64,000 bases of DNA from Chondrus crispus (Eukaryota; Rhodophyta; Florideophyceae; Gigartinales; Gigartinaceae): contig NW_005178965.1 in assembly GCF_000350225.1 (NCBI RefSeq), forward strand, positions 124,001 through 188,000. The letters are read 5' to 3'. Below the pieces are notes generated by a model. The model did no database searches. It saw nothing but the letters and a program-made list of their open reading frames with translations, and was not told where the DNA came from. Position 1 is the first letter of the stretch. Every line of letters begins with the position of its first letter. A program made the position numbers and the translations under genes. Positions 54,344 through 64,000 of this stretch are shown here, piece by piece.

Positions 54344-57300
54344 CCGCGCCACCCGGATAGTTTAGCTCCCTTCGTCCGTAAAGCCACTAGGGCATCCTTC
54401 GCTGGTGCATTCGTCTTCACACGCTCGTCAGCAGATGCCTCGGTGGACATGTGGCGGGTCCTTTGTTCGAAGGATGGTAGCGCAGAGTCACACCCCCACC
54501 ATCGTCTTCTTCCGTCGTACAGAGCCATCTCTGTCCCCATCTGCCCGCGGTCCGGGCCTCCTATCCAGAGTTTCTGTCCTTGCCATGGGTCGACCCACGG
54601 CGTGCGTGGGGTCGTCCCTTCCTTCTTTGTTTTGTCCTATAGCGTATGCGTAGACGCTCGATAGGTGTCATCCCTTCTACTTCCCCCTTCGTCGTCGTCG
54701 CTGAGGTCGTTCGCCGGTACGATCCGACGCACCAACTTGCTCTGTCTCCAATTCCACTCTTCGATCTTCGACGTCATGGCCGTCGGTTGGCGAGATACTA
54801 ATTCCCGGCCTTCTATCTACTTCGTGACGCGTCGCAGCCCTTCTTGCCACCACAGTAGTACGATGGCAGGGGTAAGGACCCCCCAGACGAGGCGCACGCT
54901 ACAAGTTGTGGTCATTCCGGAAGTCGGGTGAGCGAGCGGGACCCGGGGGGTGCGTTTGCCCTTCGACGTAAACCCTTGTCGGCGAGGTGGTTCTTTTCGT
55001 CGTGTCCATCGATCGCGGGCCCTCTGTCCCCACGCCGATTTCCATTTCTCACTCCCTCCCGTCCTCGCCGTCGGTCGTTGCGATAGTCCTGTGCGAGTTC
55101 CCCGTACGCAGCGGTACTATTATCCCGGGAGGCCGCCGTGGATAGCCCTCTTCGTCCCCGATTATCTTCTCATCCTTCAGCGAGAGAGCGTTGCTGAACG
55201 TCACGCCAATCCACTTCGTGTGTATGGGTTCCACGTCCGCCGCGCGGGTGTGCTTCGTCGATCGTAACGCTCGCTTCTTTTTTTCTTGGAGGGCGGCGTG
55301 CCTCCGTAGCTGGGCACGCCGCGTCGCAGTGCCCCTCAATACCGCCGCGCCCTCACCTCCGACGTCTGGTATTCTCCTGTCATCCAAGGCGGTGTAGCTT
55401 TCGCCCGACGAGGCGTTTGGCTATATGCGGAGGAACCTCCTCTCTGCAAAAGGGAGGCGGGGGAGGGGCCGATTCTTCTCGTCGCGTCCATCGGTCGTCC
55501 CGTGTTCTCTGTCTCCTTCCTTCCTGACGTCCTTCGGTGCTCATGCTTGGGAAGGGGCGGCGCTGTGGCGCGATGACACCATAATTCACTACGACCTTGT
55601 TGCCGACTTCTCGCGCGGAGAGGTTACCGGTGACTTTTCTGAGGGCGGGGGTCGTCCCCCGCCGAGCTCCGCGTCCGAGAGCGCCGGTACGCGGTCGTCG
55701 CGGCTCACCTTCGTAGTTGCCGCCGGTATCGATGCGTCGCGGATGCGAACTACGGGGTGCATCAGCACTGCGACCTGCAATGGGGTTATCTCCGTTGGTT
55801 GGAGACGCGGAGTGTCCCTGTGGCTCAAGGCGCGCGTCTCCGGCGACGGCGGGGACGGTGTCTCGTCGTTGTACGTTTCCTGGTGCATCGCCATAGCCGT
55901 CGTTGAGGTTGCCAGAGTTGGGTCGGCGGGATCTACGGGCGGATGGCGTTTCTTCGCGGTACCGTGGGGGAGCCCCTCAGTGAGCACTCAGAAAGCGTCC
56001 GTGCACCTGTTGCCGCCCCTTTCTCCTCGTGTCGAGAGGGGAGGTCCCTCGTGGTCGAAGTCACAGGGCTTGCTTGAGCTTCTTCGGGTGCTCGCTTGCG
56101 GTCCGGTCCGCGCGGCGCCGCATGTTCCCTGTATTCCACGGTTCCGTGGAGGACGTTCGCAGCGCAATGTACGTGTTAGTAGCGTGGGCTGGGTCAGGTC
56201 CGCGTTCTCCGGCGCTCCTCACCGTCGGCGGCGAGATGGGGCCCGAACCCGCGTATAGTCGTCGACACGCAGCGGGTTCAGGGGAGCAAAGCCGGTCGAC
56301 GACTTGAGTTACGCGCGACGAGATGGCGAGGCGCCCGCTCGGTGAGCGGACGTGTGTACCCTCGGGCGGGTACTCGCTGTACCCGCCCTTGAACCGCTGC
56401 CGTCCGCCTTTCCATGACTTGTCCGGTGGTGTACAGTACCAGCACACGCAATGCACGTGCTGGTGTAATTTCCCTTCCTTGATTTTGTAATAATATGGAT
56501 CCTTCCGGTTCGGTTTTTACCCCGTCACGGAGGGGGTGTCCACGGCAGCGGTAAAATTACAACACCACCAACCTCTCTTTGAGGGCGGCGGTTATGAATC
56601 CGGTGAACGGGCGAGTGGAATTGCGACCCCGGAGGGGATAGGGCTCAATGAGCATACGCTTCCACCAGGCCGTGGAACGACCAAACTGGGGAGCGTGTGC
56701 TTCCGGCCCTCAAGAATAACCCGCACGGGACGATCTGCCTCTTCCTCCTAAGTTCTCTCCCAAGGGGTCGCTACCCCCTTTACTCTGGGGGCGTACTGCC
56801 TCGCCCCTAAGTACGTCGACCTCCGGCGGCCGGGCAGTACAGTAGTGATCCACTTCAACTTCGGATCACTACAGTGAAGTACCTCTACTGTACCCCACCG
56901 GGGAGTAACCTGTACAGCGGCACACGTGGCTGTACTCCTGCCACCTGTACTCGCAGGCAGAGCGCGCACCACGTGTGCCAGCTGGGACTCCCCCGGCTGA
57001 CACTCCTATCACACTAATTTCTACGCCCCTACAGTAGGACCTTCTAGTCTACTGTACCCGATCGGGACGTTATACGTACGGCGGTACACGTGGCCATTCC
57101 GCCGCCACCTGTCACCCGTGGCGGTACGTGCACCCCGTGTACAAACTGAATTATCCCCTGCCTTTCCAGTATCGTCTGATCACCCCTACGGGATCTCCCT
57201 CCGGGTCGTTACGTTTACCGACACCGGTCGGTACCCGTTCTCCCACAGATTTGACGTTATTTTTGGAGGATGGTGGCGGTGGTCATTTCGTGGTGACGCG

Positions 57301-57858
57301 AGCGGTGTTGTTGCGTGGCACGCAAACTCCGGCGACGCTCGCGTGTAATTTCCCCTCACCTCTTAATTTCCCTTATTATAGGGCGGCTGTCTGCGGCGGT
57401 TTTGGGGTGTCTTGCTTCCGTGCGCGTGTATAACTATCTTGGAGCGTGCTGCGCCGGACGGCCCCCATGCACGGGAGCCTGTTCCATACGTCTCGTGTGC
57501 GCAAGCGCGCGCCTTCGACCCCTACCCCGTCATCACCTCCGTCGATCGACCTTCAAGGGGCCTATTTGCCCCCTACGCCGGCTTCCCTTTGCCGGTGATC
57601 GTCTCATTCGTTGGGCGTTCCTACCCTACACTCCGCCGGGATATTATTTTCTCTCTCCGCACCGTTTTGCTATTTTCGATCATAGCGAGGACTACGATTC
57701 TTAAGGCAGTTCGTACTGCCCTGCTCCTACTTCTTGCGTCTTCGGCTTCGGCGAAGTCAATACGGCTTGACTTCGGTACGTTTCCCCTGTCCCTACCCGT
57801 AAGAGCTCAGTTCTGACGATAACGAAACGGTTCGATTTAACCGCCCCGAGGCGGTTGA
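54344..57858. other. Interval between antisense ORF and pol of element 3
   Basis: No recognised gene. A plus frame of 277 codons (55425-56258) and overlapping minus frames have no motif. At 56453-56474 GCACGTGC precedes TGTAATTTCCC, with a partial copy at 57343-57355. Between 56830 and 57140 there is a cluster of hairpins and CACGTG words that resembles an LTR U3: GTAGTGATCC...GGATCACTAC (56842-56872, 10-bp stem), ACAGTAG...CTACTGT near 57031, and GTACACGTGG. This could be an internal promoter. Confidence 0.4.
56453..56474. promoter_or_regulatory. CACGTGC...TGTAATTTCC motif, element 3
   Basis: GCACGTGC (56453-56460) followed by TGTAATTTCCC (56464-56474); the CACGTGC forms part of an 8-bp stem, ACCAGCAC...GTGCTGGT. 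Counterpart of the motifs at 6511 and 7891. Confidence 0.35.
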
Positions 57859-57894
57859 GGGCCCCCCACTTAATACTGAACGTCCGCGTTCAGT
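57859..57894 (-). other. Second polypurine block at end of pol, element 3
   Basis: On the minus strand the palindrome TGAACGTCCGCGTTCA (57877-57892) is followed by the pol stop and TTAAGTGGGGGGCCC. It is nearly identical in layout to the block beside the LTR (51888-51923) and to 9157-9193. Confidence 0.6.
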
Positions 57895-58265
57895 TCCAGA
57901 GTGAGATACCTACCTGTACGCGCTCGAAGTCTTTTCTCGTAGCGCGACACTAATTCCTCGGGTACGTGTGTGCGTGCTGTCCAAGTGGGTTGGCCGTAGT
58001 CCGCCCACTTGATGAGGAACTCCGTAGTTCCGTCCTCCATGTTTCGATGCCAGAGTAGTCGTTCGACGGCATACGGAGTACCCTCGGTGACCTTGTCGGC
58101 AAGGTCACCCAGGGTGGTCGTACTCGTCCGTGGTGCGTCCGTCGGTGGTGGCGCGTACACGCAGCGGTCTGCAGAGACGCGCTCATTAGCGCCATCACGA
58201 TCGATTGTGATGGTGCGGCGGTCGTTCGCGAGGACGCGGTAGGGTCCGACTGCCGGGGACGCCAA
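57870..58265 (-). pseudogene. Chromodomain of element 3 pol
   Basis: Reads VGPYRVLANDRRTITIDRDG (end of integrase barrel), then YAVERLLWHRNMEDGTTEFL followed by IKWADYGQPTWTAR (chromodomain), ending LELNADVQY. It is in a different frame from the integrase at 58195-59178; the shift lies near 58262. Compared with element 1, only scattered substitutions are seen. Confidence 0.82.
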
Positions 58266-59178
58266 CTATATTCGACGTCTTCTCCCCATCGGTGGGGTTG
58301 AGGTATACATATTCGCCGGGACGGATTCGCGCGTTGATCCGCAGTATGCGCTTATCGAAGTCGCGCTTGTAGCGGGCCTGCGTCCGATGCAGGCTCTCGT
58401 AAGCCTTCTGAATGGTAGAGTCCAAGGTCTTGAGGAACTCGGCGCGTTGGTTTCCCCTATCGGAAGGGGGTGTCTCATCGTCGGCTCGTTGAAGAGAGAA
58501 CTCCGGCGGTGGCCTACTGAGCACGAGCTCGAATGGCGTGGTGCGCGTGCTGCGGTGAACTTGGTACTTAAACGCGTACGTAAGCGGCCCCACGTACACG
58601 TACCAGTCATCTTGATGCTCGCCTACGTAGTTTAGAAGCATTGCGGTGATCGTTCGGTTGTATCGCTCGACTTGTCCGTTAGTCTGCGGATGGTACGCCG
58701 ACGTAAATAGGTTTGTAATTCCGAGAACCCGGCACGTGCTGTGGAAGAACTTGGAGTTGAACTGCGGTCCGTTATCCGACAGTAACGTGCGCGGGACTCT
58801 GTATTTAAATATCCAGGCGTCACAGAACGCAACTGCGACCGTGTAGGCGGTAATCGTACGTAGTGCGACGATCTGCGTGAGCTTAGTGAAGCGATCGGTA
58901 ATTACGAGCAGGAACCGTTTTCCTGCCTTCGTCTTGGGGAGCGGGCCCAAGATGTCGATGGCCAGGCTCTCAAGCGGCCGGGTTGCCGGGAACAACTTCA
59001 CGCGGTTGAGGTGTTTCCGCAACTTGACCCGGTTCATCGCGCAGGTCCGACACCCTCGCACCGTCGCGGCGACATCGCCGGCGAGATGGGGCCAGTAGTA
59101 CTCGCGACGGAGCGCGAAGTACATGCGATTCTGGCCCGGGTGTCCCGCGATGGCCGGGTTGTGGCACAGTCGTAGCAA
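58195..59178 (-). pseudogene. Integrase of element 3
   Basis: H2C2 domain (GHPGQNRMYFALRREYYWPH, C-R-T-C-A) and core with D in AIDILGPLP, D in LLSDNGPQF, E in GQVERYN: all catalytic residues present. The C-terminal barrel (RINARIRPGEYVYLNPTDGE) runs to the frameshift near 58262. At the N-terminal side it is out of frame with the RNase H-linker frame (shift near 59190). Otherwise it is well preserved. Confidence 0.88.
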
Positions 59179-59189
59179 TGGTGCGCGCA

Positions 59190-60960
59190 GCGCAGCGTTC
59201 GACGGACCACCACCTGTACGATATCAGGGTCGAAGGGGTGTCTCCGTTTGAGCACGCCCTGGTGGTCCTCGAAGAACGCGGAGTCCCGGGACTCGGACTG
59301 TCGTGCCAAAACGGTTTGGCAGAAGTCATCTATGCGTTGCTCTTCGGCGATCTCCTCTATCGTAAGAGGGGCCGGAAGGTCGTCCTGCGGAGGGGCGACC
59401 GTGGAGGCGGGTGGCGCCTCCGCAGGGTCCCCGGCGCGCTCGAGATCTGCGGCGTCAAACTCGTCATCCTCCCCCCAAAACGACGCGGGTCCTTGAAGTT
59501 CGGGGGCTTCTTCGTCGCCCCTCGGTTCGTCGCGCGTTCGGGCGGGCGATGTTCCCCGGGCACTTGCTTGACGTCGGGTTGTCGCGAAGACGTGTCCGAC
59601 CTCGTGCTCGCAGCTCACGGCGCAGACGTTGTCCGCGAGCTCGTTCGATACGTCTTGAACGGTCTTGCTCGCGTCGAAGGTAGGAATATAGTCGTCTACA
59701 TCGACGGCGGGGCGGGGGTCGTCGGCTACCCTCGGCGACTCGAGACGTGACAGGGCGTCGGTAACCTGGTGTACACGTCCGGGGCGGTACTGAATGGTGA
59801 AGTCGTATTCAGCCAGACGTAACCGCCACCGGGTTAGTCTTCTGGAGCTCTCGGCGAGGGACATGAGCCACCTCAACGCGTCGTGATCCGTTCGGACGGT
59901 GAACTTTGTTCCCTCGATATACGGCCGCCGTGTGCGGACGGCCCACACTACGGCGAAGCACTCGCGCTCCGTAGCGCTGTAGTTGCGCTCGCTATCGTTC
60001 AGCGAGTACGACCAATACCTGACGGGACGCCAATCGTTTGGTTGGTCGTGCTCTTGGAGCAGCGTGCAGCCTAAGTGATAGGCGCTCGCGTCGGTGTCGA
60101 TCATGTACGGTCGGCCATGTCGGGGCAGAGCGAGAATCGGCGGTTCGATCATCCGTTCCTTCAACGTTTCGAAGGCTTGCAGTTTGGCCTCCGTCGGGTC
60201 ATCGAAGTTGGGATCCGCGTCGTTGCGCGTCATGTTCGTTAATGGACGCGCAATTTTCGCGAATCCCTTGACGAAGCGGCCGTAGACGTTGCACGCCCCG
60301 AGGAACGAGTGCACTTGCGTCAACGTCCTCGGGAACGTGACCGTCTTGAAGGCATCCGCCGCCGCTTCGGCGACACTCAGCTTGCCTGGGGAAATGACGT
60401 GCCCCAGGTAATGCATCTTCGGACGGAAGAAGCTGCACTTCTTGAGCTTGAGGGAAATACCGGCGCTCCTCAACAGGCTTAAGACGGTGTCTAGGTGTCT
60501 TGCGTGTTCCGCGTGCGTACGCGAGAACACAATGACGTCGTCTAGATACACGAGGCATATCTGCCACCTTACGCGGGATAAAATAATGTCCAATGCACGT
60601 TGGAAGGTGGCCGGTGCCCCCTTCAACCCGAACGGCATGCGTAAGTGGCGGAACATACCCATATGCGTCGTGAAGGTAGTTTTATCCCGGTGTTCTGAGG
60701 CGACCGGGATCTGCCAGTAGCCTGCGTTGCACTCTAACGTCGTGAACACGGCGGCATCCCCAAGCGATTCGATGCAGTCATCCATGCGGAGCAGCGGATA
60801 CGAATCCGCCGCCGTTTTGGCGTTGAGGCGGCGGTAGTCAACGCAGAACCGAAGAGAGCCGTCTTTCTTCGGTACGAGCACCACCGGGGACGCTCACTCG
60901 GTGCTCGCGGGCTCGATGACGCCGGCGTTCAACATCTTGTTGACCTCCTTTGCGACCATT
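59190..60960 (-). pseudogene. Reverse transcriptase-RNase H of element 3, TLE substitution
   Basis: A long frame (60884 downward) has VLVPKKDGSLRFCVDYRRLN, FTTLECNAGYWQIPVA, CLVYLDDVIVFSRTH, FLGACNVYGRFVKGFAKIA, IDTDASAYHLGCTLLQEHD, RTDHDALRWLM and DALSRL. The first catalytic Asp of the palm (TLD) is Glu here, while YLDD is intact, the reverse of element 1. The Trp codon in STEWASP is TGA (60894-60896). Just upstream a deletion of about 20 bp relative to element 1 (near 60961) shifts the frame. Afterwards an acidic linker (APLTIEEIAEEQRIDDFCQT) leads to the integrase. Confidence 0.88.
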
Positions 60961-61112
60961 TCTTAGGGCATCGAGCGTATCGGCTTCGTGTCCGGTTCGA
61001 GGGCAATGCCGTGCTCCGTGGCTCGGATCGTTCCGAGCGCACCGCTCCACAGACTCGAGTGCTTACGGAGCATCTCGAGTACGTGGCCACGGAGCCTGTC
61101 ATCCTCCATGTA

Positions 61113-62166
61113 TCACAAGTCGATTTCTTTTTCCCAATCCATCGGCGGATTTTCGGGATCCTTTTTCTGGGGGAGTACAGTACTCCCCGCCGTGGGCTGG
61201 CATAAAGGTGACCGTTCGCCCGGGTCGACCCCCCTGCCCCCGGCGGTCGTCTTATCGTCGGAGTTGGATCGGCCAACTCTTACCTCCCCGACTTGGTCGG
61301 TCAAGTCGGTTAGGTGAAGCGCGTGCGCGACCTCCTCGGCGACCCTACGTTCGGGCGTGAGGATCGCGAGGGGGTTGCGCTTCGCGTATCCCACGACGGT
61401 GTGCTTCGGAAGCCGCCTCTCTCGTTGCGAGAAGTTTGCGACGATGACGTCGAAGGTCACATTCGGTAGGACCTCCACGACGCCATTCGTCAGCCTCACT
61501 CCATGTCGATGTTGGAGTGAGGGCTTTGGCTCCACGAACATGAGGCCTCACTCCACGTCGATGTTGGAGTGAGGGCTTTGGCTCCACGAACATGAGGCCT
61601 CTCCCCGCCGTCTTCACACGCACTCGGGCTTGCGACATCGTGAGGATGGTAACCCAGCGGGCGATTCGGATCGCCTGCGGGGCCTCATCCCGTACAATCG
61701 GCCGGATCGTTCGACGTCCGTGCCGCCTGGTAGGGGGAGTCGGCTTCCTCTTTCCGTCGACTATGGCTACGGAGGCACCTTGACGAATTTCGAGCTTCTG
61801 TCCGTCGATGTCTATGCTGCGCACGTGCGCATCGATGAACGCCGTACCCAACAGAACGGGAACAGCGAGCTGTTCGGCCACCACGAAAGGTATGCGGAAC
61901 GTCGTGTTCCGCAACCGGACCGCGAGGCGGACGACAGCCGTAAGTCGAAGCGGGTTGTTGTTCGCGCCAGCCAGTCGGGGTAATGGCGCGTCCCGTATTC
62001 CGTAGAGGGTCCAGTCGGGAGGGAGGTCGGCCTTCCTCATTAAGTTGTACCCCGAGCACGTATCGACGGCGACCGTGTGGGGTTTGAACGCATTGCCTTC
62101 GGTGGCCACAGAGCCCAAGACGTTATATATTTTCGACGTCATTAGGCAGACGATGCCGTTCACCAC
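61113..62166 (-). pseudogene. Aspartic protease and linker of element 3, DTCSG
   Basis: The frame 62166-61600 contains VLGSVATEGNAFKPHTVAVD followed by TCSGYNLMRKADLPPDW, then RLAGANNNPL and FVVAEQLAVPVLLGTAFIDA. The active-site loop is Asp-Thr-Cys-Ser-Gly, as in element 1. A 52-bp tandem duplication (61497-61600) then shifts the frame; the linker continues in 61541-61113 (LTNGVVEVLPNVTFDVIVAN). The protease domain itself is uninterrupted in this copy, making it the best sequence for judging the unusual active site. Confidence 0.75.
61497..61600. repeat. 52-bp tandem duplication in pol
   Basis: Units 61497-61548 and 61549-61600 (CACTCCATGTCGATG... and CACTCCACGTCGATG...) differ at one base. 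Element 1 has one copy. The length is not a multiple of three, so pol is frameshifted. Confidence 0.9.
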
Positions 62167-62626
62167 CTTAGGCGCGACCTTGTCGGCGAGATCGTTCCGC
62201 CGAGGTCCTCGCCTACGGTTGTGGCCCTTCCTGCGTTTCCTTCTGCCCGAGTCGCGGGGCGTCCGCGGTTCAGTAACGCCCTCTCGGGTACTCGGGTCCG
62301 TACGTACCGGACAATTTGTTGGCGGGTCTTAACTCACGGGAGTGAGGGGGTCACCCGGCTCTTGACGGTCTTCGTGGCCCCTTCGCGTAGATTACACAAC
62401 ACCGGGGCTTCGGGTGTCCCGTTGCGGGTCCCTTCTGACGTCGGGCTTACGGAAACCTCGGCGTCCGCTCCCGCCTGTATCGGCGTCGCAGGAATCCCCA
62501 TGCTCGTGTCCGGCGGCGGGGGATATATTATCGGCAAATAACCCCCGTGCCCCCGGTGAACACGTGGGGTACGGTCTAGTTCGATGGGACAAGACGGCTC
62601 ACGCGACCGCGTGCACGTAACCGTCT

Positions 62627-64000
62627 TTACCCTTTTTTCGAACTACCCGTGCTATCGGAGCTAACTTCCTGGGTATCGGTAGCCAGGCCTTCGTCGGGTC
62701 CTTGGCCGCGTGGGTCGGGACGATTCCCCCACCGCGGCCGTGCATCATTGGCGAAGTACTCGGTTACTTCTTGACCGTGAGCTGCGACGATCGGACGTTG
62801 CAGGATCTGAGGGACAGGGAGAACCGGTTCTCCTTCATGACCCTCCTCGGGTAGAGGGTACGGTTCCTCTACCCGATCTTGCAGGTACATGATTGCGTTC
62901 TGTACCTGCTGCGGCAACCGAGAACGGTCTCGGTCCCCTCTCCCTCCTTGACGGGGATACCTTGCGTCCGCCTGGCGGTAGTCGGGTCGATCCCGACGGT
63001 CGAGCTCGTTACGACGATACCCGCCACCTCTGGGCGCGAAGCGTGCGCCCCCTCCCGATCGATTCGGGAAACCTTGGCGCGGGGGTCGGCCCTCGCCAAC
63101 CGATTGCCGGAGGAGATTGCGCGCGCCGGGTCGCGTCTCCATTTGGTAGCGGTAGTTCCTGTACGCCGTGAACATACGTTGTTCCGGCGACAGGAACGGG
63201 CAAGCGTACATGGCGTGTCCGTACGTTCGGCATAGCCAGCACACGTACGCGCTGCCGTCCGTTGAGGCGAAGGTCGCCGCGTGCCGCGCCTCCTCATCGG
63301 TGAGGAGGGGTACGCGAGGGGCTTCGGCTCGTGCATCCCGACTGGAGATGTCGAGCTCTGCGACCCGGGGATCCGTACCCCTTGCCACTCTTGGAGTGGC
63401 CGCGAAGGCCGTCGCGTAACTCGATGTCGTTCCGGTCGACATCGGTGAGGGGGGTCGTCCCCCCACGGGTCCTGCTCCTTGCGCAATGAGGACAGGGTCG
63501 GCCTGCCACTCATTCTCCCCGATATGGAGTGTCGAGGCGGGCGATCTTGTTGCAGCGGACTTCGTAGTCCTGCCAGCCCTCCCTGCCGGCTTCGTATCCG
63601 GCAGGGGCAAACCGCCCCGAGCGCGGTACGTCGTGCCTTCTGCCGTGGCGATACGGCGGATGGTTGGAAGATCGGTCTTCTGGCGGCTTGGGAGCCTCTG
63701 AACAGTCTCGGAGACTACGGCACGGGTCGCAGGAGCGAGTCCCCGCACAAAGTAGTGCGCGAGGGACTGTTCGGAGAACACTGCTGTGCACCGGTACGCG
63801 GCAGTTTCGAGCCAGTCCGCGAACGTGCTCTCCGTTTCATGAGATTGCTGTCGCGCCGTCGCGACAGCGTCGTACGCTTCACTTAACACGTCGTCGGTTA
63901 GGTAGCGTTTCAGGAACTGGTTCACGAGCCCCGGCCAGCTCACGTCGTCGTGTAGCTGGCCGGCGCGGAGGCCACGCATTGTATAACTCGTATACAGGCG
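62627..64000 (-). pseudogene. gag of element 3, truncated by window edge
   Basis: 450 codons in one frame, open past the window edge: capsid-like region (FLKRYLTDDVLSEAYDAVA, FADWLETAAYRC, LAHYFVRGLAPATRAVVSET), linker, zinc knuckle CWLCRTYGHAMYAC, Arg/Gly-rich RNA-binding tail (GGGYRRNELDRRDRPDY) and end STGSSKKG. This is the least damaged gag in the window. It ends at a run of six A followed by GGGTAA; element 1 has five A and reads 9 codons further. The protease-pol frame is not open continuously from here (stops between 62600 and 62170). It is listed as part of a broken element although this segment itself is intact. Confidence 0.85.

Noticed and set aside
55425..56258. Plus-strand frame of 277 codons in element 3
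   Set aside because: Not conserved in element 1, overlaps open minus frames in GC-rich DNA, no motif; treated as chance.

Overview
The window is a gene-poor, transposon-packed stretch of a eukaryotic nuclear genome. The evidence is chromodomain-bearing Ty3/gypsy polyproteins, a PIF/Harbinger transposon with its accessory protein, pogo-like transposases, solo LTRs with 5-bp target duplications, and candidate 45-47 nt introns in one possible host gene. There are no bacterial-type operons. CpG is not depleted. The species cannot be named from the sequence; a red alga, another protist or a fungus are all possible, and this is only a guess.

Layout. 1-2930: remnant of an old minus-strand gypsy pol. 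2931-16467: gypsy element 1 (minus-strand gag-pol). 16468-16907: truncated LTR of another family (X). 16908-20647: family B LTR plus a decayed internal region. 20648-33103: gypsy element 2 (minus-strand pol), whose reverse transcriptase is split by a clean solo LTR (29875-30545, target duplication GTCTT) and whose 5' end stops in a 270-bp inverted duplication (32834-33409). 33410-38850: the only host-like island, with a frameshifted MTH1-like Nudix sequence and a possible spliced gene of unknown function. 38850-43551: a pogo-like transposase cut by a solo LTR (target duplication CAGGA), which itself holds a Harbinger transposon (39692-43154, target duplication TACC). 43552-51257: LTR fragments, a solo family B LTR (target duplication GTAGG), and a second pogo-like transposase. 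51258-64000: gypsy element 3, running off the right edge.

The main finding is a shared architecture. Elements 1, 2 and 3 all read, left to right: LTR, then a 5.4-6.0 kb module with a long ORF on the plus strand, then gag-pol on the minus strand. A large protein is therefore encoded antisense to gag-pol, between pol and the 3' LTR. In elements 1 and 3 it is homologous along its length (Pro/Ser-rich start, globular centre, coiled-coil and proline-rich tail), and I do not recognise it. In both elements the module is bracketed by two copies of a short block made of a polypurine tract and the 16-mer TGAACGTCCGCGTTCA, one at the end of pol and one beside the LTR.

Every gag-pol copy is broken by frameshifts, stops or catalytic substitutions, so the elements look like non-autonomous relics, although the clean LTR insertions and well-matched Harbinger inverted repeats suggest fairly recent activity of their families.
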